From JAJVID01 sp963743425 (GTDB lineage: Bacteria > Acidobacteriota > Blastocatellia > RBC074): a stretch of 64,000 nt of DNA. The notes under the pieces were generated by a model, which ran no database searches, was not told the DNA's origin, and worked only from the letters and a program-made list of their open reading frames with translations. The first letter of the stretch is position 1. Each line of letters opens with the position of its first letter. Of the stretch, positions 55,803-63,833 are shown piece by piece. Made by a program: the position numbers and the translations under genes. The stretch spans positions 310,001 through 374,000 of the forward strand of contig CAVUPU010000004.1 of assembly GCA_963743425.1 (NCBI GenBank), read 5' to 3'.

Positions 55803-58016
55803 CTACTGCCACTGCTTCACCGCTCCATTCACCTGCGCATCGGGGTTTTGCCCAACCTTCATCTGATCGCGAAACAGATTGAGCAGGAGCAGCGTGCCCA
55901 GGCCGCCGCCGGCGGCGTCGCTGTTACCACCCGTGGCCAGGACGTCAGGCGTGATGCGCACGCCTTTTTCACCGATCACCTTAAGCGTTTCGACCAACGC
56001 GACGCCTTGCGGGCCGAGCGCATTGACCTGTTCGCGGTAAGCCACGCCCTGCGCTTCACCCATCAGGCGGACCTTCTCGGCTTCGGCCTTACCCGTTTGC
56101 AGGATGTAATGCGACTCGCCGTCGGCTTCGGCCTTGCGCTGTTCGGCGCGCCGGCTGGAGATTTCGACGCCCACCGTCGCCGCCATCAAGTCTTTCTGGT
56201 TGTCGGCTTTCGCGCGGGTCTTTTCCAGCTCGATGCGGTTCTGTTCCGCCTCCCGCTGAGCGTTGTACATGCTTTGCCGCTGCTCGGCCAGAATCTTCTC
56301 AGTCTGCGTCTTCATCAGATCCTCAGGCAGGCGGATGTGGCAGATCAGCACGTTGACCACGTCCACGTGGTATTTCAGCAAGTGCACGCGCACGCGGGCT
56401 TCCGCGCGTTCCTGCTCTTCGTGGCGATTCTGCAGATAAGCCATCGCCGAAGATTCCGAAGCCTGGTTGCGGAAGATCGAATCAATCAGCGGGTGCATCA
56501 CGTTTTGAATCAGCCGATCAATCGAACCGATCTTGGCGACCATAAACGGCGCGTCTTCTGGTCTGACGCGGAAGACCACGCGGACCTCGAGCTGCATAGT
56601 AAAGCCGTCTTTAGAGATCACCTCGAACGGATTGAATGTGTCGACCAATTGTTCAGATGTCCATTCGACCGTCTGGTTCGTCGTCGGAATGATCACCGGC
56701 GTGACGGCCAGCGTGTTGACGTAATAGCGTCCGGGGCCGACCACCAACTCCTGAATGCCGCGATACCCGTCGGGCACGACGTAGGCTTCATGCGCGCCCG
56801 CGTCCAGTCGAGAGTCAGCCGGGTCGCTCAGCCCCAGCTCTTCTTCCAACTGAAGGATGTCATCGCCCACCTTTCCGTCCACCTTGTCCAGATGCGCCGC
56901 GGCCATCGCCAATTGCTCCCGCTCTTCGCGTTCCAGCTTCTCGCGCACCTTCTCGGCCATCGCGCGACGAATATCTTCGGTCGGATCTTTGCCCACGTTC
57001 GAGACGATCACCGCGACTTCACCCGGTTTGATCTCACCCGCCTTTTCAGGGATCACTTTGAACAGATGCGGGTTGACGTAATAGGTCCCGGGCAGCAGCA
57101 GGTCTTTCTGTGGGCCGCGCTGGCCGCCGCGATTGATGAACCCGTCTCCGGTCTGGAAGTTGTTGTGGCCCTGCACCGACGCCGCGACGTAATCGCGCGG
57201 ATTGAGCGGCGCTCCGTCCAGGGCTTCTACGAGGCCAACCTGGTTCTCGTTGATGACCGTCGCGTCGAACAGATAAACCGTGAACAATCCGGGTTTGACC
57301 GAATTGTCTTCCATCGAGACTGAGTCTCTCAGGATGCGGTACACGCCGGGCGTCAGGATCTCTATCTGTGGACCTTTCTGGCCGCCGGAGGCGATGAACT
57401 GCTCGGAGTCCTGGAAACTGCGGTGCCCGGTCGTGGCTTTACCGATCAAACGGCCTTCGTCCAACGGCGCGCCGTCGGCCGCCGCCACGACGCCGACCTT
57501 GCCTTGCGGAACCATGGTCGCCTTGGTGATCGAGACGCGGAACAGGTACGGGTGGATCGGCCACAAGCCCGGAGGCAGCGTCCGCATCTGGATGCCTTTT
57601 ACGCCGCCCTGTTTGATAAACGCGATCGGGTCCTGAAAGTTGTTGTGCGCGTTCTGCGCGCGATCTGGCGCGAAGATTCTGCCCGGCGGCAGCGGTTCGC
57701 CGTCAATGGCTTCGATCACGCCCATCTCGTCGGGGCCGATTTCGATCAGTGGAACTTTCTTCACCAGGCCTTCTAAAGGCCATTTGATGAAGTGCAGTCC
57801 GGGCTTCAGCACATCGGCCTGGATGCCGACCTCGCCTTCGATGGCGACCACGCGGCCCGGCGGCATCCTCGACCCGAAGTAGCGGCGCTCTTTGATCGCA
57901 ATCTCCTTTGCGCCGATGTTGACCAGAAATTTGGTCAGCAGGAGCAGCAAAGCGAATAGTCCGAAGATCGCCACAATGTATGTCACGGGCGAAAGGAGTA
58001 AATCTGTGTCGTTCAT
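55803..58016 (-). CDS. Membrane-anchored SPFH/Band 7 protein with vault-like repeats
   Basis: The 737-residue protein starts with a membrane span (VTYIVAIFGLFALLLLLTKF, residues 11-30). Three repeats of about 60 residues (98-160, 174-230, 259-321) share the pattern VGVIEAIDGEPLPPGR, HNNFQDP and GGQKGPQ...LLPGTYYVNPHLF; a fourth begins near 330. An SPFH/Band 7 domain follows (GIQELVVGPGRYYVNTLAVT, LEVRVVFRVRPEDAPFMVA) and then a long coiled coil (residues 580-690, EAEQNRIELEKTRAKADNQK). This order recalls flotillins and, more loosely, major vault proteins. It may scaffold membrane domains. I chose ATG 58016; the open frame upstream runs into a palindrome. Confidence 0.82.
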   Translation of the reverse strand: MNDTDLLLSPVTYIVAIFGLFALLLLLTKFLVNIGAKEIAIKERRYFGSRMPPGRVVAIEGEVGIQADVLKPGLHFIKWPLEGLVKKVPLIEIGPDEMGVIEAIDGEPLPPGRIFAPDRAQNAHNNFQDPIAFIKQGGVKGIQMRTLPPGLWPIHPYLFRVSITKATMVPQGKVGVVAAADGAPLDEGRLIGKATTGHRSFQDSEQFIASGGQKGPQIEILTPGVYRILRDSVSMEDNSVKPGLFTVYLFDATVINENQVGLVEALDGAPLNPRDYVAASVQGHNNFQTGDGFINRGGQRGPQKDLLLPGTYYVNPHLFKVIPEKAGEIKPGEVAVIVSNVGKDPTEDIRRAMAEKVREKLEREEREQLAMAAAHLDKVDGKVGDDILQLEEELGLSDPADSRLDAGAHEAYVVPDGYRGIQELVVGPGRYYVNTLAVTPVIIPTTNQTVEWTSEQLVDTFNPFEVISKDGFTMQLEVRVVFRVRPEDAPFMVAKIGSIDRLIQNVMHPLIDSIFRNQASESSAMAYLQNRHEEQERAEARVRVHLLKYHVDVVNVLICHIRLPEDLMKTQTEKILAEQRQSMYNAQREAEQNRIELEKTRAKADNQKDLMAATVGVEISSRRAEQRKAEADGESHYILQTGKAEAEKVRLMGEAQGVAYREQVNALGPQGVALVETLKVIGEKGVRITPDVLATGGNSDAAGGGLGTLLLLNLFRDQMKVGQNPDAQVNGAVKQWQ

Positions 58017-58045
58017 ATGTAGTCCTTTGCTACTAGCGGAATATT

Positions 58046-58124
58046 GTAGGGGCAGACCTGCGTGTCTGCCCCGGATTGGGTTTATACGCAACCACCGGGG
58101 CCCCACACGCAGGTCTGCCCCTAC
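58046..58124. repeat. GTAGGGGCAGACCTGCGTGT palindrome
   Basis: Perfect 20-bp arms (58046-58065 and 58105-58124) enclose a loop of 39 nt with an inner TCTGCCCCGG / CCGGGGCCCC stretch. It lies just upstream of the SPFH gene start. In translation it gives VGADLRVGP, a string I associate with many such repeats. Confidence 0.87.
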
Positions 58125-58142
58125 GAAGATTTGCAAAACGCT

Positions 58143-58844
58143 CTAGGCTTCTGAGCGCCGAGACGCCGCCGCTAGTTCACGGCGAACATCGACGATCAGT
58201 CGTTTGAGAAGAAAACCTGATCCGGAACTCCTCACTTCGGCCTCGATCAACCAGTAGGCGCTCTCGACCGTCGCGAGGAAATCTTCGGCTGAAACTCGCG
58301 TCAAACGTCCCTCGCTGAAAAGCCTCGACGCGACCTCCACCGCGCGTTTGAAAACCGCCGCGTCATCGCTCAATGCGGCCAGATAAAGCGCGCAAACAAG
58401 CGAACTCTGATCGGGCGCCTCGCTCAATCGTTCGATCATCATTGCGGCGAATTCGCCGCTCGAACGCAGCGTGCGGCTGTCAACGATGTATTCCGCGATC
58501 GAGCGCATCGCCTCTTCATCGCCTTCGGCCCGCGCGACGAGCGTTTGCAATATTTCGCGATAGAACGCGGCGTCGCCGTATTCGCGCGCCTCGTCCAGCG
58601 CGGTCTTGTCGCCTTCGGCGACGCGTTGAAGCAACCGGCGGCGCTTTTCCTGGTCGCGTCGCTCCGCTTCAGCCTGCGCTGGCAGTTTCATCTCTTCGGC
58701 GCGTTGTTCGGCGAACAATCCATCGAAGCTGCGTGGTTCGGGAAAAAAATCGGGTTCTTTCGGCGACGTCCGGCGCTTCCAGCGATGAAGCGCGAAGGCG
58801 GCGACCGCGAGCAGGAGAATCGAAATGAATAATATGGTGTCCAT
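58143..58844 (-). CDS. Membrane-anchored helical protein, unknown
   Basis: The 233-residue protein has one N-terminal span (TILFISILLLAVAAFALHRW). A charged, strongly helical region follows (EEMKLPAQAEAERRDQEKRR), then an alpha-helical domain with repeat-like segments (DKTALDEAREYGDAAFYREI, DEEAMRSIAEYIVDSRT). I do not recognise a family. It is encoded before the SPFH gene on the same strand, with the palindrome at 58046 between them, so a role at the same membrane site is possible. Confidence 0.65.
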   Translation of the reverse strand: MDTILFISILLLAVAAFALHRWKRRTSPKEPDFFPEPRSFDGLFAEQRAEEMKLPAQAEAERRDQEKRRRLLQRVAEGDKTALDEAREYGDAAFYREILQTLVARAEGDEEAMRSIAEYIVDSRTLRSSGEFAAMMIERLSEAPDQSSLVCALYLAALSDDAAVFKRAVEVASRLFSEGRLTRVSAEDFLATVESAYWLIEAEVRSSGSGFLLKRLIVDVRRELAAASRRSEA

Positions 58845-59004
58845 CGTCTAACGCCTCGCAACAGCCGATGAGCGATTGGCCGGTCTCTACAGCGGGCGTC
58901 TTCCTTGATGACATACGCGAAGCCGACTTGCGAAGTTCTAAAAACAGGCGAAGGCGGGAAAACTTAACACGGTCTTGATGACGTTGAGCGCCCGGAGCTG
59001 ACCT

Positions 59005-59235
59005 TTGATTGTCAGGCGTCAGTTTGACGGCTTGACGATATTCTCTCATGCCGATGTAAAAGCTGTTTTCCCACACGCTGATGCAGCTTATGATTGCACG
59101 GTCTTCAACATCGGTGGTAACAAATATCGTCTGATCGTGGAGATCAAATACGGCAAGCAGGTGATTTATGTTAAACACGTTCTCACGCACAAAGACTACG
59201 ACAAAGGCGCGTGGAAAAAAGACTGCGGCGGTTAA
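59005..59235 (+). CDS. higB: HigB-type toxin, N-terminus possibly degraded
   Basis: The core is clearly HigB (PF09907-like): ADVKAVFPHADAAYDCTVFN, IGGNKYRLIVEIKYGKQVIY and VLTHKDYDKGAWKKDC. Normal HigB begins with a segment like VISRKRLKEFW about 35 residues before the core. Upstream of this start (58915-59004) the frame can be read as TRSRLAKF, a stop, and a second stop, which looks like a decayed N-terminus. So the toxin may be truncated to 76 residues and weakened. higA overlaps its 3' end. Confidence 0.75.
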   Translation: MIVRRQFDGLTIFSHADVKAVFPHADAAYDCTVFNIGGNKYRLIVEIKYGKQVIYVKHVLTHKDYDKGAWKKDCGG

Positions 59236-59620
59236 ATTCAACAAGGCAAAATATCGCAAGCTGGTCGCCGAGGCGGCGCCTGCCATTGTCGAGACTGAAG
59301 CCGAGAATGAACGCTTGCTCGCCATCATCGAACCGATGATGAGCCGTGAGTTGACGCCGGAAGAAGAGAAGCTTTTCGACCTGCTGGTCAAATTGGTCGA
59401 AGACTTCGAGGAGCGTCATTACCCGATGGGGGAAAGCTCGCCGACCGAAATGTTAAAGTTTCTGATGGAGCAAAGAGGTTTGCGACAGCGCGACATCGTT
59501 CATCTCTTCGGATCGAGCGGCGTCGCTTCCGAGGTCATCAATGGCAAACGCGCCATCAGCAAGAATCAGGCAAAGGCGCTCGCTGAATTTTTCCGTGTTT
59601 CGCCCGAGCTGTTCATCTAA
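59168..59620 (+). CDS. higA: HigA-type antitoxin
   Basis: The 150-residue protein has a long N-terminal helical part (FNKAKYRKLVAEAAPAIVET) and a C-terminal XRE HTH (LKFLMEQRGLRQRDIVHLFG, SSGVASEVINGKRAISKNQA). It neutralises HigB and represses the operon. The ATG overlaps higB by 68 nt. Its last 48 nt (59573-59620) are present again at 60944-60991, directly after the following gene. Confidence 0.88.
   Translation: MLNTFSRTKTTTKARGKKTAAVKFNKAKYRKLVAEAAPAIVETEAENERLLAIIEPMMSRELTPEEEKLFDLLVKLVEDFEERHYPMGESSPTEMLKFLMEQRGLRQRDIVHLFGSSGVASEVINGKRAISKNQAKALAEFFRVSPELFI
59573..59620 (+). repeat. higA 3' end, upstream copy of 48-bp direct duplication
   Basis: This aligns without gaps to 60944-60991, 42 of 48 positions identical. 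The copies bracket exactly one gene (59624-60943): 3 nt separate the higA stop from the next ATG. Confidence 0.88.
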
Positions 59621-59623
59621 CAT

Positions 59624-60943
59624 ATGAAAACTCGCATCGCTTTATTTTTGATCCTGCCCGCCTTCTTGTTGGCGCAATCAAAGCGCGATCGTCAACCCGA
59701 GCCCCTGGTGTTGGCTCACGTCACGGTCATTGATGTGACTGGCGGAGCTCCTAAGCCGGATATGACCGTTGTGATCACAGGCGATCGCATCTCTGAGGTT
59801 GGAGAGGCCGGCAAGGTAGTTGCGGCGCCGGGCGCGACAGTCGTGGACGCCGCAGGCAAGTTCTTGATTCCCGGCCTGTGGGACATGCATGTACACTGGT
59901 ATATCAGAGACACATTTACGCTCTTCATAGCCAATGGCGTGACCGGCGTCCGCGAAATGTTCGGCAATTCTGATCTGCTGCGATGGCGCGAGGATATCGC
60001 CAAAGGCTCGTTGGTAGGGCCGCGCATGATAGTAGCCAGTCCCATCATTGATGGGCCGCAACCCGTATGGCCTAATTCGATTGTGGCGCGCAACGAGGAC
60101 GAAGGGCGAAAGGCAGTCAGAAAGGTGAAGCAGTGGGGCGCGGACTTCGTGAAGGTTTATTCGCTGCTGCCGCGGGAGGCTTACTTCGCTATTGCTGATG
60201 AAGCTAAGCGGCAAGGTATAAGCTTTGCCGGCCATGTGCCCTCTTCGGTGTCTCCGGCGGAAGCTTCCGACGCCGGGCAGAAAAGCATCGAGCATCTGAC
60301 CGGGATGCGCGCCCGCGCTGAAGCGATAGCTCTTGAAACCTACAACGACCGAAAAGCCTCGGAGTTATTTGCGCGCTTCGTGAAGAACGAAACCTGGCAG
60401 TGTCCGACGCTGACGGTGTTGAGTGGCAAGGCCTTTTTCGGGGACGAGAACTTCCTGAGAGACCGGCGGCTCAAATTTATACCGCCTCGGATAAAGGAGA
60501 GATGGAGCCAGCGGATCGCCAATCGAAACGAAGCGAATTACGCCAACGCGAAAAAGGTTTTTCAGAAAGAACTGGAAATCGTAGGCGCAATGCGGAAGGC
60601 CGGCGTGCAGTTGTTGGCCGGGACGGACACGGGGAATCCATTTTGTTTCCCGGGATTCAGCATCCACGACGAACTGGCGCTGTTGGTCATTGCCGGACTA
60701 ACCCCGGTTGAAGCATTGCGATCCGCCACTCTCAACCCGGCGAAGTTTTTGGGTTTAGACAAGACACTGGGAACGATTGAGCAGGGGAAAGTCGCCGACC
60801 TGGTATTGCTCGACGCCAATCCGCTTGAAGAGGTTCGAAACACTCAGAGAATCATTGCGGTGATATCGAACGGGCGATTATTCGATCGAAAGGCGTTGAA
60901 TAAGATGCTCGATCAAGCCGAAGCAGCGGCAAACCGGCCATAG
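59624..60943 (+). CDS. Exported amidohydrolase (imidazolonepropionase-like)
   Basis: The 439-residue protein has a short signal peptide (MKTRIALFLILPAFLLAQS) and an amidohydrolase TIM barrel. The first metal pair is in PGLWDMHVHWYIRD, the bridging Lys region in DFVKVYSLLPREAYFA, further His in ISFAGHVPSS and QKSIEHLTGM, and the last Asp in LLAGTDTGNPF. It ends in the usual beta sandwich (GTIEQGKVADLVLLDANPLE). Secreted members hydrolyse peptides such as Xaa-Pro or other amides. It is wedged precisely between higA and a copy of the higA 3' end, so it has been inserted or captured. Confidence 0.87.
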   Translation: MKTRIALFLILPAFLLAQSKRDRQPEPLVLAHVTVIDVTGGAPKPDMTVVITGDRISEVGEAGKVVAAPGATVVDAAGKFLIPGLWDMHVHWYIRDTFTLFIANGVTGVREMFGNSDLLRWREDIAKGSLVGPRMIVASPIIDGPQPVWPNSIVARNEDEGRKAVRKVKQWGADFVKVYSLLPREAYFAIADEAKRQGISFAGHVPSSVSPAEASDAGQKSIEHLTGMRARAEAIALETYNDRKASELFARFVKNETWQCPTLTVLSGKAFFGDENFLRDRRLKFIPPRIKERWSQRIANRNEANYANAKKVFQKELEIVGAMRKAGVQLLAGTDTGNPFCFPGFSIHDELALLVIAGLTPVEALRSATLNPAKFLGLDKTLGTIEQGKVADLVLLDANPLEEVRNTQRIIAVISNGRLFDRKALNKMLDQAEAAANRP

Positions 60944-60991
60944 AAGGCGCTCGCTGAATTTTTCCGCGTCTTAGCCGAGCTGTTCATCTGA
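60944..60991 (+). pseudogene. Remnant of higA 3' end
   Basis: The last 16 codons of higA (KALAEFFRVLAELFI) and a TGA stop, where the intact gene has TAA. It begins in the base after the amidohydrolase TAG stop. There is no start codon. Confidence 0.85.
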
Positions 60992-61011
60992 CGTCCGAAC
61001 GGTTTGTCGAG

Positions 61012-61638
61012 TCAGGATTTGGTTGCCGGCGTTCCGGCCAAACGCCGCTCGGTCAATGAAGGCATGAATTTGTTCAAAACGCGATAGCCGAGCAAAACGG
61101 CTAACGCCACTCCGAACGCCAGCGGAATCCGCGTGTCAGCCTTGACCAGCAGGTAGTAATGAATCACGCCTGAGATCGCCGCAACGTAAGCCAGCTTGTG
61201 CAAGCGATTCCACCGCCGCCCGCCCAAACGTTTGACCATCTTGTTGGTTGAAGTGATCGCCAGCGGAACCAGGACGAGGAACGCGAACATCCCGAGAAAG
61301 ATAAAAGGCCGGTTGAGCGTGTCTTCAATGATGGCGCCGAGTTTGAACGCTTTGTCGAACCACGTGTAAGCAAGCAGGTGCAGGCAACCGTAGAAAAACG
61401 CGAACAGACCGAGCATCCGCCTGAGTTGGATCAGCCACGGCAATCCCAGCGCCTTTCTGAGCGGCGTAACGGACAGCGAGAGACAGAGAAAGACCAGCGC
61501 CAGGGTTCCCGTCGTGTGAAGAACGAATTCCTGCGGATTCGCGCCCAGCCTGTGATGATAAGCGTCCCAACCGAGCAGGGCGCACGGAACCGCGCTGTTC
61601 ACAAAGACCAGGAGCTTTGAAAATTTGATGTCAGGCAT
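61012..61638 (-). CDS. msrQ: Heme-binding subunit MsrQ
   Basis: The 208-residue protein has six membrane spans and the MsrQ/YedZ pattern (LVFVNSAVPCALLGWDAYHH, LRKALGLPWLIQLRRMLGLF, NRLHKLAYVAAISGVIHYY), with His residues for heme in the helices. MsrQ passes electrons from the quinone pool to MsrP, which repairs oxidised methionines in the periplasm. It is translated after msrP; the whole gap between them is filled by a heptad hairpin that ends about 3-4 nt before this ATG, so no separate Shine-Dalgarno is visible. Confidence 0.93.
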   Translation of the reverse strand: MPDIKFSKLLVFVNSAVPCALLGWDAYHHRLGANPQEFVLHTTGTLALVFLCLSLSVTPLRKALGLPWLIQLRRMLGLFAFFYGCLHLLAYTWFDKAFKLGAIIEDTLNRPFIFLGMFAFLVLVPLAITSTNKMVKRLGGRRWNRLHKLAYVAAISGVIHYYLLVKADTRIPLAFGVALAVLLGYRVLNKFMPSLTERRLAGTPATKS

Positions 61639-61641
61639 AAA

Positions 61642-61730
61642 TTGGTGGCTGGTGGCTGGTGGTTGGTGGTTGGTGGTTATTCGCGAATACGTATCTCAAC
61701 CTACCACCAACAACTAACCACCAACCATCA
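61642..61730. repeat. Heptad hairpin, unit GGTGGCT, between msrP and msrQ
   Basis: Five GGTGGCT/GGTGGTT units (61642-61680) face about four inverted units (61698-61730, ACCACCA-like). The element lies within a two-gene operon, starting 3 nt from the msrQ ATG and ending next to the msrP stop. Confidence 0.9.
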
Positions 61731-62699
61731 TTAATAATTCACATTCAAATCCATTCCCGAATACAAATGCGCGACCTGATCGGCGTAGCCGTTAAATATG
61801 AGCGTGTCGCGCCGCCCCCACTCTCCGATGCGACGTTCGGTCGCCTGGCTATAGCGCGGGTGCGAAACATCCGGATTGACATTCGAATAGAAGCCATATG
61901 CCTCAGGCCAGGCAACGTTCCAGGACGTTGGCGGCTGTTCGTCAGTGAGCGCGATCTTGACGATTGATTTGATGCTCTTGAATCCGTACTTCCACGGCGC
62001 GACCAGGCGAATCGGCGCGCCGTTTTGTGGCAAAAGCATTTTGCCGTACAGCCCGGCGGCGAGGATCGTCAGCGGATGCATGGCCTCGTCCAGCCGCAAA
62101 CCTTCGACGTAGGGCCACGTCAGCTCGTCGCTGCGCTGGTTCGGCATCCGCCGTGGGTCGAAGAGCGTAGTAAAAGCTACGTATTTCGCCGATCCCGTCG
62201 GCTCGACCTCGTCTAGCAGTCGTCTGAGCGGGAAGCCCAGCCACGGGATGATCATCGACCACGCCTCGACGCAGCGGAAGCGGTAGACGCGGTCTTCGAG
62301 CGGCGCGAGCTTGATCAACTCATCGATGTCGAACGTCTTCGGTTTGTGAACCATTCCGCCGACCTCGACGGTCCACGGGCGCGTGACGAAATTCTTCGCC
62401 ATAGGCGCGACGCCATCTTTGCGCGTCGAGAATTCGTAGAAGTTGTTGTAATTGGTGATGTCCTCGAAGGAGGTCGCTTTCTCGCCCGACGGAGTGACGT
62501 AACCGCTGACGGGATCGACTTGCGCCACGTCGGTCTTCGGCGGCGGCTGATTCGGCGTCGCGAGCTTCCGGTAGAGCAATCCCGTCGCAGTCGCAGTCGC
62601 CGCAAGCGCGGCGCCGCGAATGAACATGCGGCGGTTCTGGAAATGTTTCTCGTCGGTAATCTCGCTGCTCTTGATGTCGTCAGATTTTTTGATCAGCAT
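61731..62699 (-). CDS. msrP: Protein-methionine-sulfoxide reductase catalytic subunit MsrP
   Basis: The 322-residue protein starts with a Tat signal (NRRMFIRGAALAATATATGL). The molybdopterin domain of the sulfite-oxidase fold follows, with the Mo-ligand Cys in YRFRCVEAWSMIIPW. Further family segments are FITNYNNFYEF-like (DITNYNNFYEFSTRKDG), PQNGAPIRLVAPWKYGFKSI and RRDTLIFNGYADQVAHLY. It repairs methionine sulfoxides in envelope proteins. ATG 62699 is preceded by GAGGTGA. It needs the Mo cofactor, which fits the MocA-like gene at 6375. Confidence 0.95.
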   Translation of the reverse strand: MLIKKSDDIKSSEITDEKHFQNRRMFIRGAALAATATATGLLYRKLATPNQPPPKTDVAQVDPVSGYVTPSGEKATSFEDITNYNNFYEFSTRKDGVAPMAKNFVTRPWTVEVGGMVHKPKTFDIDELIKLAPLEDRVYRFRCVEAWSMIIPWLGFPLRRLLDEVEPTGSAKYVAFTTLFDPRRMPNQRSDELTWPYVEGLRLDEAMHPLTILAAGLYGKMLLPQNGAPIRLVAPWKYGFKSIKSIVKIALTDEQPPTSWNVAWPEAYGFYSNVNPDVSHPRYSQATERRIGEWGRRDTLIFNGYADQVAHLYSGMDLNVNY

Positions 62700-62874
62700 G
62701 GTTTCACCTCGGATGGGAGTCTTAATCAGCGCGCGACAATTATCGCACATACCCCCCACTATCAATGAATGCGGAAACGCTGAGATTTTATTCCCCTGGC
62801 CTGCCAGACCTTTCCCGGTCTGCGCGTCCTTCAGGCTATAATCGCCGACACATTCTGGCCCTTCGGTGGAGCGC

Positions 62875-62950
62875 CGGGTCAGTACCGCGAGCGGTAGCGA
62901 GCGTGGATCTCAAGGAAGCCACGCTCGCTACCGCTCGCGGTACTGACCCG
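62875..62950. repeat. GTACCGCGAGCGG palindromic element, copy 2
   Basis: Perfect 32-bp arms (62875-62906 and 62919-62950) enclose a 12-nt loop. The arm core is shared with 37474-37548; the loop and outer bases differ. It lies between the divergent msrP and rnhB genes. Confidence 0.93.
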
Positions 62951-63005
62951 TGAAGTTAATTTTTTACGCGCCCTAAGCTACATTCAAAGGAACGCAAGGT
63001 CATAG

Positions 63006-63818
63006 ATGGAAGAATTGATTCAGCGACCCATATCGCAGTTGAAGGCCCGGTTTTTGGATGGTCAGGAGCCTGCGCCGCGAGGTTTGATTGAAGCTCTGGA
63101 AACCGATTCGCGGCTGAGCGCGCGTGAACTGGCCGCCAGGTTGCGCGCCCGCTCGCGCGGCGCCCGCGCAGAGGGGCAGCGTTTGCGGCGCCTGCTGAAG
63201 TATGAATCGGAACTGTGGGCGCAAGGTTTCAATCTGATCGCTGGGGTTGACGAGGCGGGCGTCGCTCCGCTGGCCGGCCCTGTCGTCGCGAGCGCGGTCG
63301 TGATCTCGCGCGGTTACAAATTGCGCGGACTCGATGATTCAAAGAGACTCGACGAACCGACGCGCGAGCGGTTGGCGCTACGGATCAAAACAGATGCGGT
63401 CGCCTGGGCGGTCGGCGTCGCCGAAGTCGAAGAGATCGAGGTCTTGAACATCTACCACGCCAGTCTGCTCGCGATGCGGCGAGCGGTCGAAGGCTTGAAG
63501 CCCGCGCCCGATTTCATTCTCGTCGACGCGCGCAAGATTCCCGATTGCGCCGCCCCGCAGCGCGGCGTCGTGCGCGGCGACTCGCTCTCGGCGAGCATCG
63601 CCGCCGCCTCGATCATCGCGAAAACGACGCGCGACGCGATGATGGTCGGACTCGACGCGCAATATCCCGGCTACGGCCTGGCCGAGCACAAAGGCTATCC
63701 GACGCCGCGACACTTCGAAGCCCTGCGGCGTCTCGGCGCGGCGCCGATTCACCGCCGCGGCTACAGACCCGTGCGCGAAGTGTTGGGATTGGAGGGGGGT
63801 TCAGGAGACTTTGTTTGA
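63006..63818 (+). CDS. rnhB: Ribonuclease HII with altered GRG motif
   Basis: The catalytic domain (residues about 75-255) has the RNase HII residues: Asp and Glu in LIAGVDEAGVAPLAGPVVA, DDSKRLDE, VDARKIPD and SIIAKTTRDAMM, with KGYPTPRHFEALR at the end. It removes RNA from RNA:DNA hybrids and single ribonucleotides from DNA. The usual DEAGRGPLAGP is DEAGVAPLAGP here, so the GRG motif that reads the ribonucleotide junction is changed to GVA. An N-terminal extension of about 70 helical residues (LEALETDSRL-like, SARELAARLRARSR) is unusual. Complete otherwise. Confidence 0.92.
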   Translation: MEELIQRPISQLKARFLDGQEPAPRGLIEALETDSRLSARELAARLRARSRGARAEGQRLRRLLKYESELWAQGFNLIAGVDEAGVAPLAGPVVASAVVISRGYKLRGLDDSKRLDEPTRERLALRIKTDAVAWAVGVAEVEEIEVLNIYHASLLAMRRAVEGLKPAPDFILVDARKIPDCAAPQRGVVRGDSLSASIAAASIIAKTTRDAMMVGLDAQYPGYGLAEHKGYPTPRHFEALRRLGAAPIHRRGYRPVREVLGLEGGSGDFV

Positions 63819-63833
63819 CGCCGCGCCGATGAT

